Shown one piece after another: positions 48,329-57,902 of a DNA stretch of 64,000 bases. Each line of letters starts with the position of its first letter. The first letter of the stretch is position 1. The stretch spans positions 2,172,001 through 2,236,000 of the forward strand of contig NZ_CP109137.1 in assembly GCF_035918095.1 (NCBI RefSeq), written 5' to 3'. The position numbers were made by a program, and so were the translations under genes. Origin of the DNA: Streptomyces sp. NBC_01750. Its GTDB lineage: Bacteria; Actinomycetota; Actinomycetes; Streptomycetales; Streptomycetaceae. Under the pieces are notes generated by a model. The model searched no databases, was not told the DNA's origin, and saw only the letters and a list, made by a program, of their open reading frames with translations.

Positions 48329-49777
48329 TCAACCGCCGGTCCGCGACCGTGCCTTGAACGCCGCCTTGCGGGCTTCCTTCGCCGCCCTCTTGTCCGGGTG
48401 CAGCCGGCCCATCGCTTCCAGTACGTCCGCCGTCGCCGGGTGATCCACCCGCCACGCCGCCTCGAAGAAGCCGCTGTGCTGGCCGACCAGTCCCTCCACC
48501 AGGTCCCGGAGTTCCTCCAGGTCCCCCTCCGTGCCCAGCTGCGCCGCGATCGTGTCGATGGCCAGCCAGAAGATCATCGACTCCGACGGCGCCGGCACGT
48601 CCGACGCGCCCCGCTCCGCCAGCCAGACCCGCGCCAGGCCGCCCAGCTCCGCATCGTCGAGCACTGCGCGGACCGCCGGCTCGGCCTGCGGGCCCACCAG
48701 GGTCAGAGCCTGCTGGCAGTGGAGGCGGCGCAGTGGAGCGCCCTCGTCCGCGCCACGCGCCGCCGCGAGGAGTTCGCGCGCGGAGTCGGCGGGGGTGCGC
48801 CGGGCCAGCCACTGCTCGGTCTCGGCCCGGGCCGACAGCTCCGGGTAGTGCGCCAGCCCGTCCAGAAGTGCGTCCGCGTCCTCGTCCGCCAAGTCCCCCA
48901 CCGCCGGCGCGTCGATGCCCGCCTCCCGCATCCTGGCCCTGACGCCGTAGAGGCCGAGCGGGGTGAGCTTGACCATCCCGTACCGGGACACGTCCTCGTC
49001 TTCGGCCGGAGGCGCCGATTCCTCCTCGCCCTCCTCCGCCATCAACGCCTCGTCCACCGGCCGGTATTCGACCAGACCGATCGGCTCGAGCAGCCGGAAC
49101 TGGTCGTCCAGCCGCATCATCGCGTCCGAGACCTGCTCCAGTACGTCGTCGGTGGGCTCGCCCATGTCGTCGGGCACGATCATCGACGCGGCCAGCGCGG
49201 GCAGCGGCACCGGCTCATCGCGCGCGCCGCCCTCGGCGACGGTCAGCAGATACAGGTTCCCGAGGACCCCATCGAGGAACTCGGACTCCGCCTCCGGGTC
49301 CCAGTCGAGCGTCTCGAAGTCGATCTCACCGTCCTCGTCGATGGCGCCGGCCAGGTCCTCCAGAACAGGAGCGGTGGCGTCCGCGTGCACGGCCTCCAGG
49401 GCGTCCTGCCAGATCGCGAGGATGTCCTGCGGTCCGCCCGAGACGATCAGTTCGAGGTTCTCCCCCGCGGTGACCGTGCCGTACTTCGCATCGTCGTCCT
49501 GCGGATCCTGGACTTCCACCAGCCCGGCGTCGACGGCGAGGCGCCACGCCTCGCTCGCGTACGCCGGACCGTCGGCCCCGCCGAGCCCCAGCTCTTCCGC
49601 GGCCATGGGCAGCTGCTCGTCGACGAGTTCGCTGCCGGCGCCGACCCGCGTCCCGGGACCCGCCCAGCGGGCAAGACGGACGGCCCTGGTCAGCAGCGGC
49701 GTGGCGAGCGCGTCCCGCGCCAGCTCCGCGTCCGAGTGCAGCCGCACCGGCGGCAGGGTGGGGCGGTCTTCCGACAT
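48329..49777 (-). CDS. Large acidic protein of unknown function, 482 residues
   Basis: This cytosolic protein is rich in Asp and Glu, with helical repeats (LLAAARGADEGAPLRRLHCQ; VLDDAELGGLARVWLAERGA) and a basic Lys/Arg tail (DKRAAKEARKAAFKARSRTG). Proteins of this layout are widespread in Streptomyces, and no domain name is known to me. ATG 49777 (MSEDRPTLPPVRLHSDAELA) has GAGGAGA about 10 nt upstream. Confidence 0.75.
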   Translation of the reverse strand: MSEDRPTLPPVRLHSDAELARDALATPLLTRAVRLARWAGPGTRVGAGSELVDEQLPMAAEELGLGGADGPAYASEAWRLAVDAGLVEVQDPQDDDAKYGTVTAGENLELIVSGGPQDILAIWQDALEAVHADATAPVLEDLAGAIDEDGEIDFETLDWDPEAESEFLDGVLGNLYLLTVAEGGARDEPVPLPALAASMIVPDDMGEPTDDVLEQVSDAMMRLDDQFRLLEPIGLVEYRPVDEALMAEEGEEESAPPAEDEDVSRYGMVKLTPLGLYGVRARMREAGIDAPAVGDLADEDADALLDGLAHYPELSARAETEQWLARRTPADSARELLAAARGADEGAPLRRLHCQQALTLVGPQAEPAVRAVLDDAELGGLARVWLAERGASDVPAPSESMIFWLAIDTIAAQLGTEGDLEELRDLVEGLVGQHSGFFEAAWRVDHPATADVLEAMGRLHPDKRAAKEARKAAFKARSRTGG

Positions 49778-50040
49778 CTGGTGGTTCTCCTCGGGGCGTA
49801 CGGGTGCGGGCGGCCCGGTGGGCGGCCCCCAGCGTAGACGCATTTCACCGCGTTTCGCCGAGCCCGGGCAGTACGCGCAGTGCACGCCGGGCAACGAGCG
49901 GGCTCCCCCACGCCGGTTCATCCGCCCGCCGGTCGCCGTACACCCGTCAACCCTTGACAACTCCCCTGTGGAACCAAGAGATTGACGCGCGTAGAACCAT
50001 TTTTGCGCCACCCCTCATCCCTCACTCCCGGAGTTCGTTG

Positions 50041-51870
50041 ATGCCTTCCTCCGTCGTACCGAGAACCACCGCCGTCTCGGCCGTCGTCGCCGTCGCGCTG
50101 GCCGCGGGCCTGCTCGCCGGCTCCTCCGCCGCCTCCGCCGCGGAGGTCCGGATCCATGACATCCAGGGCTCCACCCGGATATCCCCGCTGGTCGGGCAGC
50201 AGGTCACCGAGGTACCCGGCATCGTCACCGGCGTACGGACCTACGGATCCAAGGGCTTCTGGTTCCAGGACCCGCAGGCCGACGCGGACCCGGCCACCAG
50301 CGAGGGCGTCTTCGTCTACACCGGTTCCAACCCGACCGTCGCCGTCGGCGACCAGGTGCTGGTCTCCGGCACTGTCGGCGAGTACATCCCCGGCGGCACC
50401 TCCTCCGGCAACCAGTCGCTCACCCAGATCGCCAAGCCGACCGTCACCGTGGTCTCGTCCCAGAACCCGCTGCCCGCGCCGGTGACCGTCTCCGCCCGGT
50501 CGGTCCCCTCGGCGTACGCCCCGGCCAGTGACGCGGCGGCGGCCGGCAGCATCAACGCGCTGCCGCTGAAGCCCCGCGCCTACGCTCTGGACTACTACGA
50601 GTCGCTCGAGGGCAGCAACGTACGCGTCGGCACCTCGCGCGTCGTCGGCGCGACCGACGCGCATGCCGAGCTCTGGGTGACCGTGAAGCCGCACGAGAAC
50701 CCGGTCCCGCGCGGCGGCACGCTCTACAGCTCGTACACCGCGCAGAACACCGGGCGGCTCCAGATCCAGTCGCTGACGCCGCTGGCCGAGAAGCCCTTCC
50801 CCACGGCGAACGTCGGGGACGTACTGTCCGGAACGACCGAAGGGCCCCTGGACTTCAACCAGTTCGGCGGCTACACCCTGACGGCGCGGACCCTCGGCAC
50901 GGTGCAGAACCTCGGTCTGAAGCGTGAGGCGACGCGCAAGCAGCGCAAGGGCGAACTCGCGGTCGCCACCTACAACGTGGAGAACCTGGACCCGTCCGAC
51001 CCGCAGGCGAAGTTCGACGCGCTGGCGGCCGCGGTCGTGACCAACCTCGCCTCGCCCGACATCGTCGCCCTGGAGGAGATCCAGGACGACAACGGCGCCA
51101 AGAACGACGGCACCGTCTCGGCCGAGGAGACGCTGAAGAAGTTCACGGCGGCGATCACTGCGGCCGGCGGTCCCGCGTACCAGTGGCGCACCATCAACCC
51201 CGAGAACAACAAGGACGGCGGCGAGCCGGGCGGAAACATCCGTCAGGTCTTCCTCTTCAACCCGGAGCGGGTGTCCTTCACCGACCGCCCGGGCGGCGAC
51301 GCGAAGACGGCGACCGCGGTCGCCCAGGAGGGGGGCCACGCGGCCCTGACCCTCTCACCCGGCCGGATCGACCCGTCCAACGCCGCCTGGAGCGACAGCC
51401 GCAAGCCGCTGGCCGGCGAGTTCACCTTCCGCGGCCGTACGGTCTTCGTGATCGCCAACCACTTCGGCTCGAAGGGCGGCGACGAGTCGCTGACCTCGCA
51501 CCACCAGCCGCCGAACCGTTCCTCCGAGACCAAGCGCCTCCTGCAGGCGCAGGCCGTGAACGCCTTCGTCAAGGACATCCTGAAGGCCGACCGCCGCGCC
51601 GATGTCCTGGCCCTCGGAGACATCAACGACTTCGAGTTCTCGGCGACGACAAAGGCTCTGACGGACGGCGGCGCGCTCTACCCGGCGGTCAAGTCCCTCC
51701 CCTGCTCGGAGCGTTACTCCTACGTCTTCCAGGGCAACAGCCAGGTTCTCGACCAGATCCTGACGAGCCCGTCGATCCATGACTTCGCGTACGACAGCGT
51801 GCACATCAACGCGGAGTTCTCGGACCAGAACAGCGACCACGACCCGCAGGTCCTGCGCTTCCGCCCGTAG
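50041..51870 (+). CDS. Secreted endonuclease/exonuclease/phosphatase-family nuclease
   Basis: This 609-residue protein has a signal peptide (residues 1-34, cut near SAASAAE). An OB-like domain resembling the ExeM/YhcR N-terminus covers residues 35-290 (VTGVRTYGSKGFWFQDPQAD). A C-terminal EEP catalytic domain has ATYNVENLDP, VALEEIQDDNG, FVIANHFGSKGG, ALGDINDFEFS and the catalytic SDHDP. It is predicted to degrade extracellular DNA. GGAG lies 8 nt before ATG 50041. Confidence 0.88.
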   Translation: MPSSVVPRTTAVSAVVAVALAAGLLAGSSAASAAEVRIHDIQGSTRISPLVGQQVTEVPGIVTGVRTYGSKGFWFQDPQADADPATSEGVFVYTGSNPTVAVGDQVLVSGTVGEYIPGGTSSGNQSLTQIAKPTVTVVSSQNPLPAPVTVSARSVPSAYAPASDAAAAGSINALPLKPRAYALDYYESLEGSNVRVGTSRVVGATDAHAELWVTVKPHENPVPRGGTLYSSYTAQNTGRLQIQSLTPLAEKPFPTANVGDVLSGTTEGPLDFNQFGGYTLTARTLGTVQNLGLKREATRKQRKGELAVATYNVENLDPSDPQAKFDALAAAVVTNLASPDIVALEEIQDDNGAKNDGTVSAEETLKKFTAAITAAGGPAYQWRTINPENNKDGGEPGGNIRQVFLFNPERVSFTDRPGGDAKTATAVAQEGGHAALTLSPGRIDPSNAAWSDSRKPLAGEFTFRGRTVFVIANHFGSKGGDESLTSHHQPPNRSSETKRLLQAQAVNAFVKDILKADRRADVLALGDINDFEFSATTKALTDGGALYPAVKSLPCSERYSYVFQGNSQVLDQILTSPSIHDFAYDSVHINAEFSDQNSDHDPQVLRFRP

Positions 51871-51956
51871 CCGCTCGCCCTACCGGCGACGTAGCGCATA
51901 CCGCAATGCCGCCGCGGCACCGCAGCACCGCCGAGGTGAACCGCGGCACCAACCGG

Positions 51957-52450
51957 CTACACGCCCGCGCTGAGGCTCAGCGCGGGCGTGTACCGGTTCA
52001 CGCCGCCACCTGTCACGCCGGGGAAGCTCTGCACCTTCGCCCACTGCGGGGCCTCGACCCGACTCCGTCGCCGGGCGCGGTAAGCGCCTCGCGGTGTGCC
52101 TCGGCGCTCTCCCACTCGGCGTAGTTGAGCACCCGGGTCCCGTCGACGCTGACGTGGAAGTGCCCGGCGATGCCGCCCGGATCGGGGTGCGGTTCCGTTT
52201 CCAGGGCTTCGAAGACACCGTCCACCCAGGCTCGTTGGCGCTCGGTGTCCGGCTCGTCGAACGCCACGTCCACGATCACCGCGCAGCCCGCGATCCGCCG
52301 GTCGTCCGTCCCAAGGCCGCCGCTGCGGTAGAGCTGGTAGCAGTGCGGCCCGAGCCGCTGGATGCCGGGCACGGCCGCGTCGATCTCCTCGTTCCTGTCG
52401 TCCCGGTGGGCGCGGAGGAAATCCTGGTACGCGTCCTCGTCCCGGTCAAC
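51957..52450 (-). pseudogene. Antibiotic biosynthesis monooxygenase-like protein, broken
   Basis: A coding stretch gives DAYQDFLRAHRDDRNEEIDA and TRVLNYAEWESAEAHREALT, the ABM fold's repeat. Near 52067 the frame changes, and the natural C-terminus (EAPQWAKVQSFPGVTGGG, NRYTPALSLSAGV) continues in another frame to TAG 51957-51959. One base seems lost. The N-terminal part is cut short at the end of the lipoprotein gene. Confidence 0.65.
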
Positions 52451-53096
52451 CGCCGACGCCCACGTCGTTGTTGGGTGCGCCGTCGCCCACCGGCGGCAGA
52501 TCGCCGCGCTCGACCGGCGCGGTGGGCTCCTGCTGCTGCGGCAGTATCTCGTCCAGCTCCCGGTCGTCCGCCGGGTGCGCCGCCTTCGCGGCACGCCGCA
52601 GGGTGTCGCGGTCCACGGCTCCGTCGGCGCCGATCCGTACGACATGACCGTCCTCGGCCCGCGCGTACTCGTGGGCGTCGCCGGACGTCCGGTACCAGTA
52701 CGTGCCGTCCCGCTCGCACTTCACCGGCCGCCCCTCCGCCGGATACAGGGAACGCTCCGTGCAGTTGGCCTCGGTCAGCGTTCCCCGGTCGACCTCCAGC
52801 CGTATCTGCTCGCCGCTCTTGGAGACATACACGCTGGAGAAGCCGTCGCCGCCCAGGACTCCGACGGACTGCTTCGCGAGGTTGTATCCGTCGACGGCCG
52901 TGACATAGATGTGCTCCATCGCGGACTGCATATAGCGGGCCCTCGCCTCCAGTCGAGACCGGTCGGGCGCCGGTCCCGAGGACCCCGTCCGCCCCGGGGT
53001 CCCTGAGGCTCCTGACGCGGCCTTCTCGGTGCCGCAGGCGGTCAGGGCGAGGGGCAGCAGCAGGATCAGCGGGAGGTGGCGCGCGGCTCGGAACAT
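52446..53096 (-). CDS. Predicted lipoprotein, 216 residues
   Basis: This protein has a signal peptide MFRAARHLPLILLLPLALTA with lipobox LTAC, so Cys21 should be lipidated and the protein attached to the outer face of the membrane. The mature part is mixed and contains a YVSKSGEQIRLEVDRG strand region and two later cysteines (EANCTERSLYPAEGRPVKCE). Function unknown. Confidence 0.82.
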   Translation of the reverse strand: MFRAARHLPLILLLPLALTACGTEKAASGASGTPGRTGSSGPAPDRSRLEARARYMQSAMEHIYVTAVDGYNLAKQSVGVLGGDGFSSVYVSKSGEQIRLEVDRGTLTEANCTERSLYPAEGRPVKCERDGTYWYRTSGDAHEYARAEDGHVVRIGADGAVDRDTLRRAAKAAHPADDRELDEILPQQQEPTAPVERGDLPPVGDGAPNNDVGVGG

Positions 53097-53316
53097 GGAT
53101 ACATCCTGCCGGGTGCCCTACGGAGAACCGGCCCTGGCCGCGATCACCGTTCGGTGACGGGTAGCGGAGTGCGTGGTTCCCGCCGCCGAACCCCCTGGGG
53201 CGTACGAGGATCCGGCGCCCAAGGCCGCCCGAGCATCCAACAGTTCAGCTCCACTTACCTTTCACCCCAAGAGAATTTAAGTAGACCTTCACCCTCTGCC
53301 CGGCCGAAACTGCGGT

Positions 53317-54210
53317 ATGGCCATATCCCGCCCTTTCGGCCGCGCGCTCTGCGCGATGATCACGCCCTTCACCGACGCCGGTGAGCTGGACCTGGGCGGC
53401 GCCCAGAATCTCGCGGACCAACTGGTGACCGAGGGCTGCGACGGCCTCGTACTGAACGGCACCACGGGTGAGTCGCCGACCACCTCGGACGCGGAGAAGA
53501 CCGCTCTCGTCCGGGCGGTGGTGGAGGCGGTGGGCGACCGCGCGGCCGTCGTCGCCGGCGTGGGCAGCGCGGACACCCGGCACACCGTGGAGCTGGCGCG
53601 GGCCGCCGAGGCGGCGGGCGCCGACGGGCTGCTGGTGGTGACGCCGTACTACAGCCGTCCGCCACAGGCAGCTGTCGAGGCGCACTTCAGGCAGGTCGCG
53701 GACGCGGTCGGCATCGCCCTCATGCTGTACGACATCCCGGGCCGCACCGGCACCCGTATCGAGCCGGACACGCTGCTGCGGCTGGCCGGGCATCCGCGGA
53801 TCATGGCCGTCAAGGACTGCGCGTACGACCTGCTCGGCTCGACGAAAGTGATTGCCCGGACCTCGCTGGCGTACTACTCGGGCTCCGAGGAACTGAATCT
53901 TCCGCTGTACGCGGTGGGCGGAGCGGGCTTCGTCAGCACGGTCGCGAATGTCGCGCCGCGGCAGCTGCGGGCGGTGCTCGACGCGTACGACACGGGGCAG
54001 GTCACCGAAGCCGCCCGCCTGAATCAACTCACCGCCCCGCTGAGCGAGTTGATGATGGCGTCGGGGCTGCCAGGCACGGTGACCGTGAAGGCACTGATCG
54101 ACTCGGGACCGGTCCGTGCACCGCTGCAGCCCGCCGGCCGGGAGGCGGCCGACGGGCTGCGAAGGGCATACGAGGAACTGCTCGCATCAACATCCGGCCC
54201 GTCCGCCTGA
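53317..54210 (+). CDS. dapA: 4-hydroxy-tetrahydrodipicolinate synthase
   Basis: This 297-residue class I aldolase-type enzyme condenses pyruvate with aspartate semialdehyde in lysine biosynthesis. Marks are ALCAMITPFTDAGELDL, LNGTTGESPTTSDAEK, TPYYSRPPQAAVEAHFR, LYDIPGRTGTRIEP (Tyr) and MAVKDCAYD with the Schiff-base Lys. With the element removed it would converge on dapD, which supports a lysine/diaminopimelate role. Streptomycetes often carry several dapA copies, so the physiological one is not certain. Confidence 0.82.
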   Translation: MAISRPFGRALCAMITPFTDAGELDLGGAQNLADQLVTEGCDGLVLNGTTGESPTTSDAEKTALVRAVVEAVGDRAAVVAGVGSADTRHTVELARAAEAAGADGLLVVTPYYSRPPQAAVEAHFRQVADAVGIALMLYDIPGRTGTRIEPDTLLRLAGHPRIMAVKDCAYDLLGSTKVIARTSLAYYSGSEELNLPLYAVGGAGFVSTVANVAPRQLRAVLDAYDTGQVTEAARLNQLTAPLSELMMASGLPGTVTVKALIDSGPVRAPLQPAGREAADGLRRAYEELLASTSGPSA

Positions 54211-54243
54211 GGACCTGCGGCGGGGCCGCCCCCTGAAGACACC

Positions 54244-54257
54244 TCAGTTGTGGCTGT
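54244..54257. other. Attachment repeat (int-proximal)
   Basis: TCAGTTGTGGCTGT is identical to 63055-63068. It lies 25 bp from the integrase stop and 33 bp after dapA. Confidence 0.85.
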
Positions 54258-54282
54258 TCTGATGTTGTTGCAGGCCAGAGGA

Positions 54283-55524
54283 TCAATCCGCCCCGTGGGC
54301 CGTGTCGGGGCCGTCATCTGCGACGTCATGGTTCTTGAAGACGTGATCCACCGCAGCCCGCGTCCGGGTCTCACTCGCCGGCATCAGGTGCGTGTACGTC
54401 CGGAGTGTGAAGCTCGGGTCATGGTGGCCGAGGTACTCGCTCAGGGCCTTGATGCTCTCCCCCGCGTCCAGGAGCACTGAGGCGTAAAAGTGCCTCAGCG
54501 CATGCATGCCGTTCTCACGACCGAGAGGTACAGCAGCGGCCCGAAGTGCCGGTTTCCACACGTGCTGGTTGAAACGAGTTCGGTGCAGAGACTTGCCATG
54601 CGCACTGAGGAAGATCAGCGAGGCAGTCACCGGCGGGCCGTCCAGCGTCTTCCACGGCAAGGTGATCTCAACCGGCTCATGTCGCGTGATGTGCGCAGCC
54701 AGCGCAAAGGCCACGGTTTCGGGCAGCGGCACGTCACGTTCCTTGCCGCCCTTCGGAGGCCCGAACACGGGCCGAGTTCCACGGATCAGCTTGACCTGAC
54801 GGACCACGTGAACCGTGCCGCCGAGGAAGTCCACATCTTCAACGGCCAGGCCGAAGATCTCTCCCTGTCGCATGCCGCAGCCTGCACCGACCGCGATCAT
54901 CTCGCGATAGTTGTCGGGTAGTGCCTCGTGCACAGCCATGACGCGATCAACCGGCCACGGCTTGACCTTGCGAGGGTCCAATCTCGGCGCCCTCACCGAA
55001 CGCGCACGGCAAGGGTTCTCGGAAATGATCCGGTCTTCCACGGCAGCGGTGAACACCGCAGATACGTTGGCGAAGATCGACCGCCGGTACGAGGCTGCTC
55101 GGCCGGTTGCCTCCAACTCCCGTATCCACACACGCAGATGAGAAGGTCGGAAGGATGCCATCGGCCGATCACCCAGGTACGGGATCGCGTGCACCCTCAG
55201 CCGGATCTCGACACTCTCGCGCGTAACCGGGTCCGTCGTGAGCGCAGCCATCCACGTCTTGGCGTACTTGCCGAAGGTCACCGCGCCCGCAGTCGGATCT
55301 ATGTAGCGCCCCTGCGACATGTCCGATTCGATGTTGGACAGCCAGGCTTCGGCCTTGCGCTTCTGCTTATCCGGGAAACTCCTGCTCTTCTCGGAGCCGT
55401 CCGGACCGATGTAGCGAGCGCGGTACCGGTGGCCCACGCCGAAGCGGTCGGTCTTGGTCTTGGTGGCCCTGCCGTCGGGTCCCGGTTCAGTCTTGTACCA
55501 GCGGTCTTGGACGTGTCCAGCCAT
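54283..55524 (-). CDS. int: Tyrosine-type site-specific integrase
   Basis: This 413-residue integrase has an N-terminal Arg/Lys-rich arm-binding region (TDRFGVGHRYRARYIGPDGS), a core-binding SAM-like domain (VTFGKYAKTWMAAL) and a catalytic domain with Arg in GAGCGMRQGEIFGL, HxxR in GMHALRHFYAS, His in YLGHHDPSF and the Tyr nucleophile in TYTHLMP. ATG 55524 shares a base with the excisionase stop. Its end is next to the attachment repeat. Confidence 0.93.
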   Translation of the reverse strand: MAGHVQDRWYKTEPGPDGRATKTKTDRFGVGHRYRARYIGPDGSEKSRSFPDKQKRKAEAWLSNIESDMSQGRYIDPTAGAVTFGKYAKTWMAALTTDPVTRESVEIRLRVHAIPYLGDRPMASFRPSHLRVWIRELEATGRAASYRRSIFANVSAVFTAAVEDRIISENPCRARSVRAPRLDPRKVKPWPVDRVMAVHEALPDNYREMIAVGAGCGMRQGEIFGLAVEDVDFLGGTVHVVRQVKLIRGTRPVFGPPKGGKERDVPLPETVAFALAAHITRHEPVEITLPWKTLDGPPVTASLIFLSAHGKSLHRTRFNQHVWKPALRAAAVPLGRENGMHALRHFYASVLLDAGESIKALSEYLGHHDPSFTLRTYTHLMPASETRTRAAVDHVFKNHDVADDGPDTAHGAD

Positions 55525-55718
55525 CAGGCAGCCCCTTCCATGAGGGATTCGACCCAGACCCGTACGTCTTGCGGGTCGTAACGAAGGTGTCGGCCGACGC
55601 GGAAGCCGCGGGGCCCGGTGCGCTTGCGCCGCCACTGATAGACCGTCTCGATCGGGACGCCGAGGAGGTCAGCGAGATCAACCGGGGTCAGGTAGCGGTC
55701 GGGGAGCAGTCGGTCCAT
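55524..55718 (-). CDS. xis: Excisionase (MerR/AlpA-like HTH)
   Basis: This 64-residue protein has the helix-turn-helix YLTPVDLADLLGVPIETVYQ and a wing RKRTGPRGFRVGRHLRYDP, typical of Xis of pSAM2-like elements. ATG 55718 is preferred to GTG 55727, which overlaps the Shine-Dalgarno GGGGAG. It is coupled downstream to int and starts 3 nt after the rep stop. Confidence 0.9.
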   Translation of the reverse strand: MDRLLPDRYLTPVDLADLLGVPIETVYQWRRKRTGPRGFRVGRHLRYDPQDVRVWVESLMEGAA

Positions 55719-55720
55719 GG

Positions 55721-57142
55721 TCACCACTCCCCCTCGGCTTCAAGTTCCGCCCGCATCTCACGGCCGATGTCGCGGTTGTCCTTGAGGTCTTGGGCGATGG
55801 AGGCGGCGAGCCAGGATTCGCCGGGGGTGTGGCCCTGCCCGGCGTACTCCCAGTGCGCGAGCACCAGGGTCGTGTCCTCTGCTGTGTCGTCGTCCTGGTC
55901 GAGGGCGGGCAAGCCCTTCTCCCGGCGTTCTTGCTGGGCACGCCAGTCGGCCCGTGCGCCGCGCAGAGCTCCGAGCGTGGTCGAGTACCGAGGCGTCTTG
56001 GTCGAGAAGTGGCCCCGGAAACCGAGCATGTGAGACCAGTGGGCCAGCAGCCGTTCCGGATAGTCCGCGTCCAGGTCCCAACAGGCCTCGATTAGACGCC
56101 GGGTGTGCTCCGGCAGTTCGGGGTGGCCGTCCAGTTCCCTCAGCTCCCCGATACGACGATCCAGTGTGCCGGTCGTCTCCGCTGCCTTGGTGGCGTACTT
56201 GGCGACGTACGCGCCCACGGCATGCTCGGTGACGTCGGCCCGGTCTTCCAGACTGCCGATTGGCTGCACATCGAGTTGCGTTCCCCAGTGCAGCGTCCGG
56301 GCGGGGAAGCGGCCGGCAGCAGCCACCGGAACCGTGGCCCGCGAGGCAGCAGCGCGGATCGCGTCGTCAAGGAGTGCGACCGTGGCCCAGGCCGGAGCCG
56401 GAGACTCGGGCCCCTCTGATCCGTCGATACGAATGATGGCGTGGAAGTGGACCGCCCCGCGCTTCTGGAACTCCGCCACCTTCCCGAACGAGACCCGGGC
56501 ATGGTCCCGAAGCGCAGCTTGGGTGAGCCCAGCGCGGGCGGCGACCTCACGGCGAAGGTAGATGGTGAAGCGCTGCCACAGAGCGCCAGCGTGGTTGTTC
56601 CACAGCACCGCACTCGCGTAGTCGTAGCGCTCCGGATCAAGCGCCGTACCCAGCGCGGGATCGTCCTCCATGTGGGCGGTGCCGCAGAGGCAGCGGCCGG
56701 AGGCAGGCCGATTATGAACCGGGCCGAACGACGGAGCGGTCAGCGTCGCGAAGACGCGAGGGCGCTCGGCCACGGTGGCAGGAATGCCCTTGCCGCCGAC
56801 CAGTCCGGCCATGATCAGGTGATAGGTGTCCCCCGCGTAGGTCCACGCGCAGGAGGGGCAGCGCGAGGCCCGGCGGTTGCCGCACGCGATCCGTAACCGG
56901 CCGCCCGGTTCGTCGCTGGTGGAGTACTCGAAGAATTCACCCGTGCGCGTGTCCACAGTCCGCGAGAAGCCGCTCAAGTGGATGGGGTTGGCACAGCCAC
57001 CGGTCCGCCGGACCTGTTCCTGCCAGCGCTCGAAGCGAGGCGAGTTGGCGACCCGCAGCATGTCGGCCAGGGTCACGGGGTCAACGCCCACAGCGGCCGC
57101 AGTGTCAGCCACGGCCGCCGGGGAAACAGCAAGCTGGGTCAC
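55721..57142 (-). CDS. RepSA-type rolling-circle replication initiator
   Basis: This 473-residue protein has zinc-binding CGNRRASRCPSCAWTYAGDT, the HUH metal motif in RGAVHFHAIIRID, a possible catalytic tyrosine region AYVAKYATKA and a helical end. It is homologous to replication initiators of pSAM2-like elements, which replicate after excision. The GTG 57142 start overlaps the preceding stop (GTGA). Confidence 0.87.
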   Translation of the reverse strand: MTQLAVSPAAVADTAAAVGVDPVTLADMLRVANSPRFERWQEQVRRTGGCANPIHLSGFSRTVDTRTGEFFEYSTSDEPGGRLRIACGNRRASRCPSCAWTYAGDTYHLIMAGLVGGKGIPATVAERPRVFATLTAPSFGPVHNRPASGRCLCGTAHMEDDPALGTALDPERYDYASAVLWNNHAGALWQRFTIYLRREVAARAGLTQAALRDHARVSFGKVAEFQKRGAVHFHAIIRIDGSEGPESPAPAWATVALLDDAIRAAASRATVPVAAAGRFPARTLHWGTQLDVQPIGSLEDRADVTEHAVGAYVAKYATKAAETTGTLDRRIGELRELDGHPELPEHTRRLIEACWDLDADYPERLLAHWSHMLGFRGHFSTKTPRYSTTLGALRGARADWRAQQERREKGLPALDQDDDTAEDTTLVLAHWEYAGQGHTPGESWLAASIAQDLKDNRDIGREMRAELEAEGEW

Positions 57143-57354
57143 CAGCGTCGCCCCCTCTGATGGGTGCTGGCCGACTCGCAGGACGGCCCGGAGGTGTCCC
57201 GCCGGTTCTTCGTCGCCTGACCAGAGCGCGGGTTCTCGTAGTTGTCGTGGAACTGAGCCACCTTCAGCAGCTCACTGCCCTCTCGCTTGGCCTTCTCGAT
57301 GTCGGCGTTCACATCGCGGTCGGAGTCGCGTTCCTTGCGGCTGAAGATTCCCAT
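57139..57354 (-). CDS. Small element protein, 71 residues
   Basis: The protein begins MGIFSRKERDSDRDVNADIE and is charged and hydrophilic throughout, ending in a basic tail. Similar short genes precede rep in pSAM2-like elements, function unknown. ATG 57354 shares bases with the stop of the upstream gene (TGATG), and its stop overlaps the rep start. Confidence 0.7.
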   Translation of the reverse strand: MGIFSRKERDSDRDVNADIEKAKREGSELLKVAQFHDNYENPRSGQATKNRRDTSGPSCESASTHQRGRRW

Positions 57355-57728
57355 CACGCAGCCACCGCCTCAGCGGCCATCGCGACCAGATGACGCCGGA
57401 CCGTGACCAACTGCCGAGGCGGGAACGAGCAGTGGATGACCCGGTAGTTGTCGAACCGGCCGTAGTGGGCGTCCCATACTTCCGCCGTCGCCGTCTTGTC
57501 GGCGCAGTGGCTCCAGAAGGTCACCAGGTCGCAGGTCCGAACGATGATCTCGCGCAGGCCCCAGCGGTTCGCGCCGTCAACCATGAACGCGGCGACCTTC
57601 GACAGGTCCGGACGACGCTCGTTCACCCAGTCCGATGCGTACAGCGCGAGAATCAACGACACGTCAGGCAGTTCAGCCACAGCAGCCGGAGATAAGGCCG
57701 AGTGCGGAGCGGTAGGCGTCGCAGGCAT
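57354..57728 (-). CDS. Hypothetical element protein, 124 residues
   Basis: The protein contains DVSLILALYASDWVNERRPD and VTFWSHCADKTATAEVWDAH and ends in a helical segment. It is predicted cytosolic and unnamed, and is recurrent in pSAM2-like elements upstream of rep. AGGGAG lies 10 nt before ATG 57728. It should be the first gene of the rep-xis-int operon driven from the operator region at 57799-57884. Confidence 0.7.
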   Translation of the reverse strand: MPATPTAPHSALSPAAVAELPDVSLILALYASDWVNERRPDLSKVAAFMVDGANRWGLREIIVRTCDLVTFWSHCADKTATAEVWDAHYGRFDNYRVIHCSFPPRQLVTVRRHLVAMAAEAVAA

Positions 57729-57798
57729 GATGGAAGCTCCCTTCGAGGGAGCCGGGGGCGGCGATTCTGCTTGGCGGTAGGCCGTCGCCCCCGGCGAC

Positions 57799-57884
57799 GT
57801 GTACTAGCTCACGTCCATGTATACGTGTGCTAGTACACAATCGCAAGGGCTTTGCGGGGTACTCTTCTCTGTGTGCTAGCAGAC
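57799..57884. promoter_or_regulatory. Three GTGTRCTAGYWSAC operators between the rep operon and the GntR gene
   Basis: Copies are GTGTACTAGCTCAC (57799-57812), GTGTGCTAGTACAC (57825-57838, near-perfect palindrome) and GTGTGCTAGCAGAC (57871-57884). Spacing is 26 and 46 bp. They flank both divergent promoters and the third directly precedes the repressor ribosome site, a layout matching a KorSA-like autoregulated repressor. Confidence 0.75.
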
Positions 57885-57902
57885 GAGCTCGGAGGAGGAG
57901 AA

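Noticed and set aside
49804..50040. PHO box upstream of the secreted nuclease
   Set aside because: Only isolated GTTCA-like half-sites are present, not paired 11-bp direct repeats.
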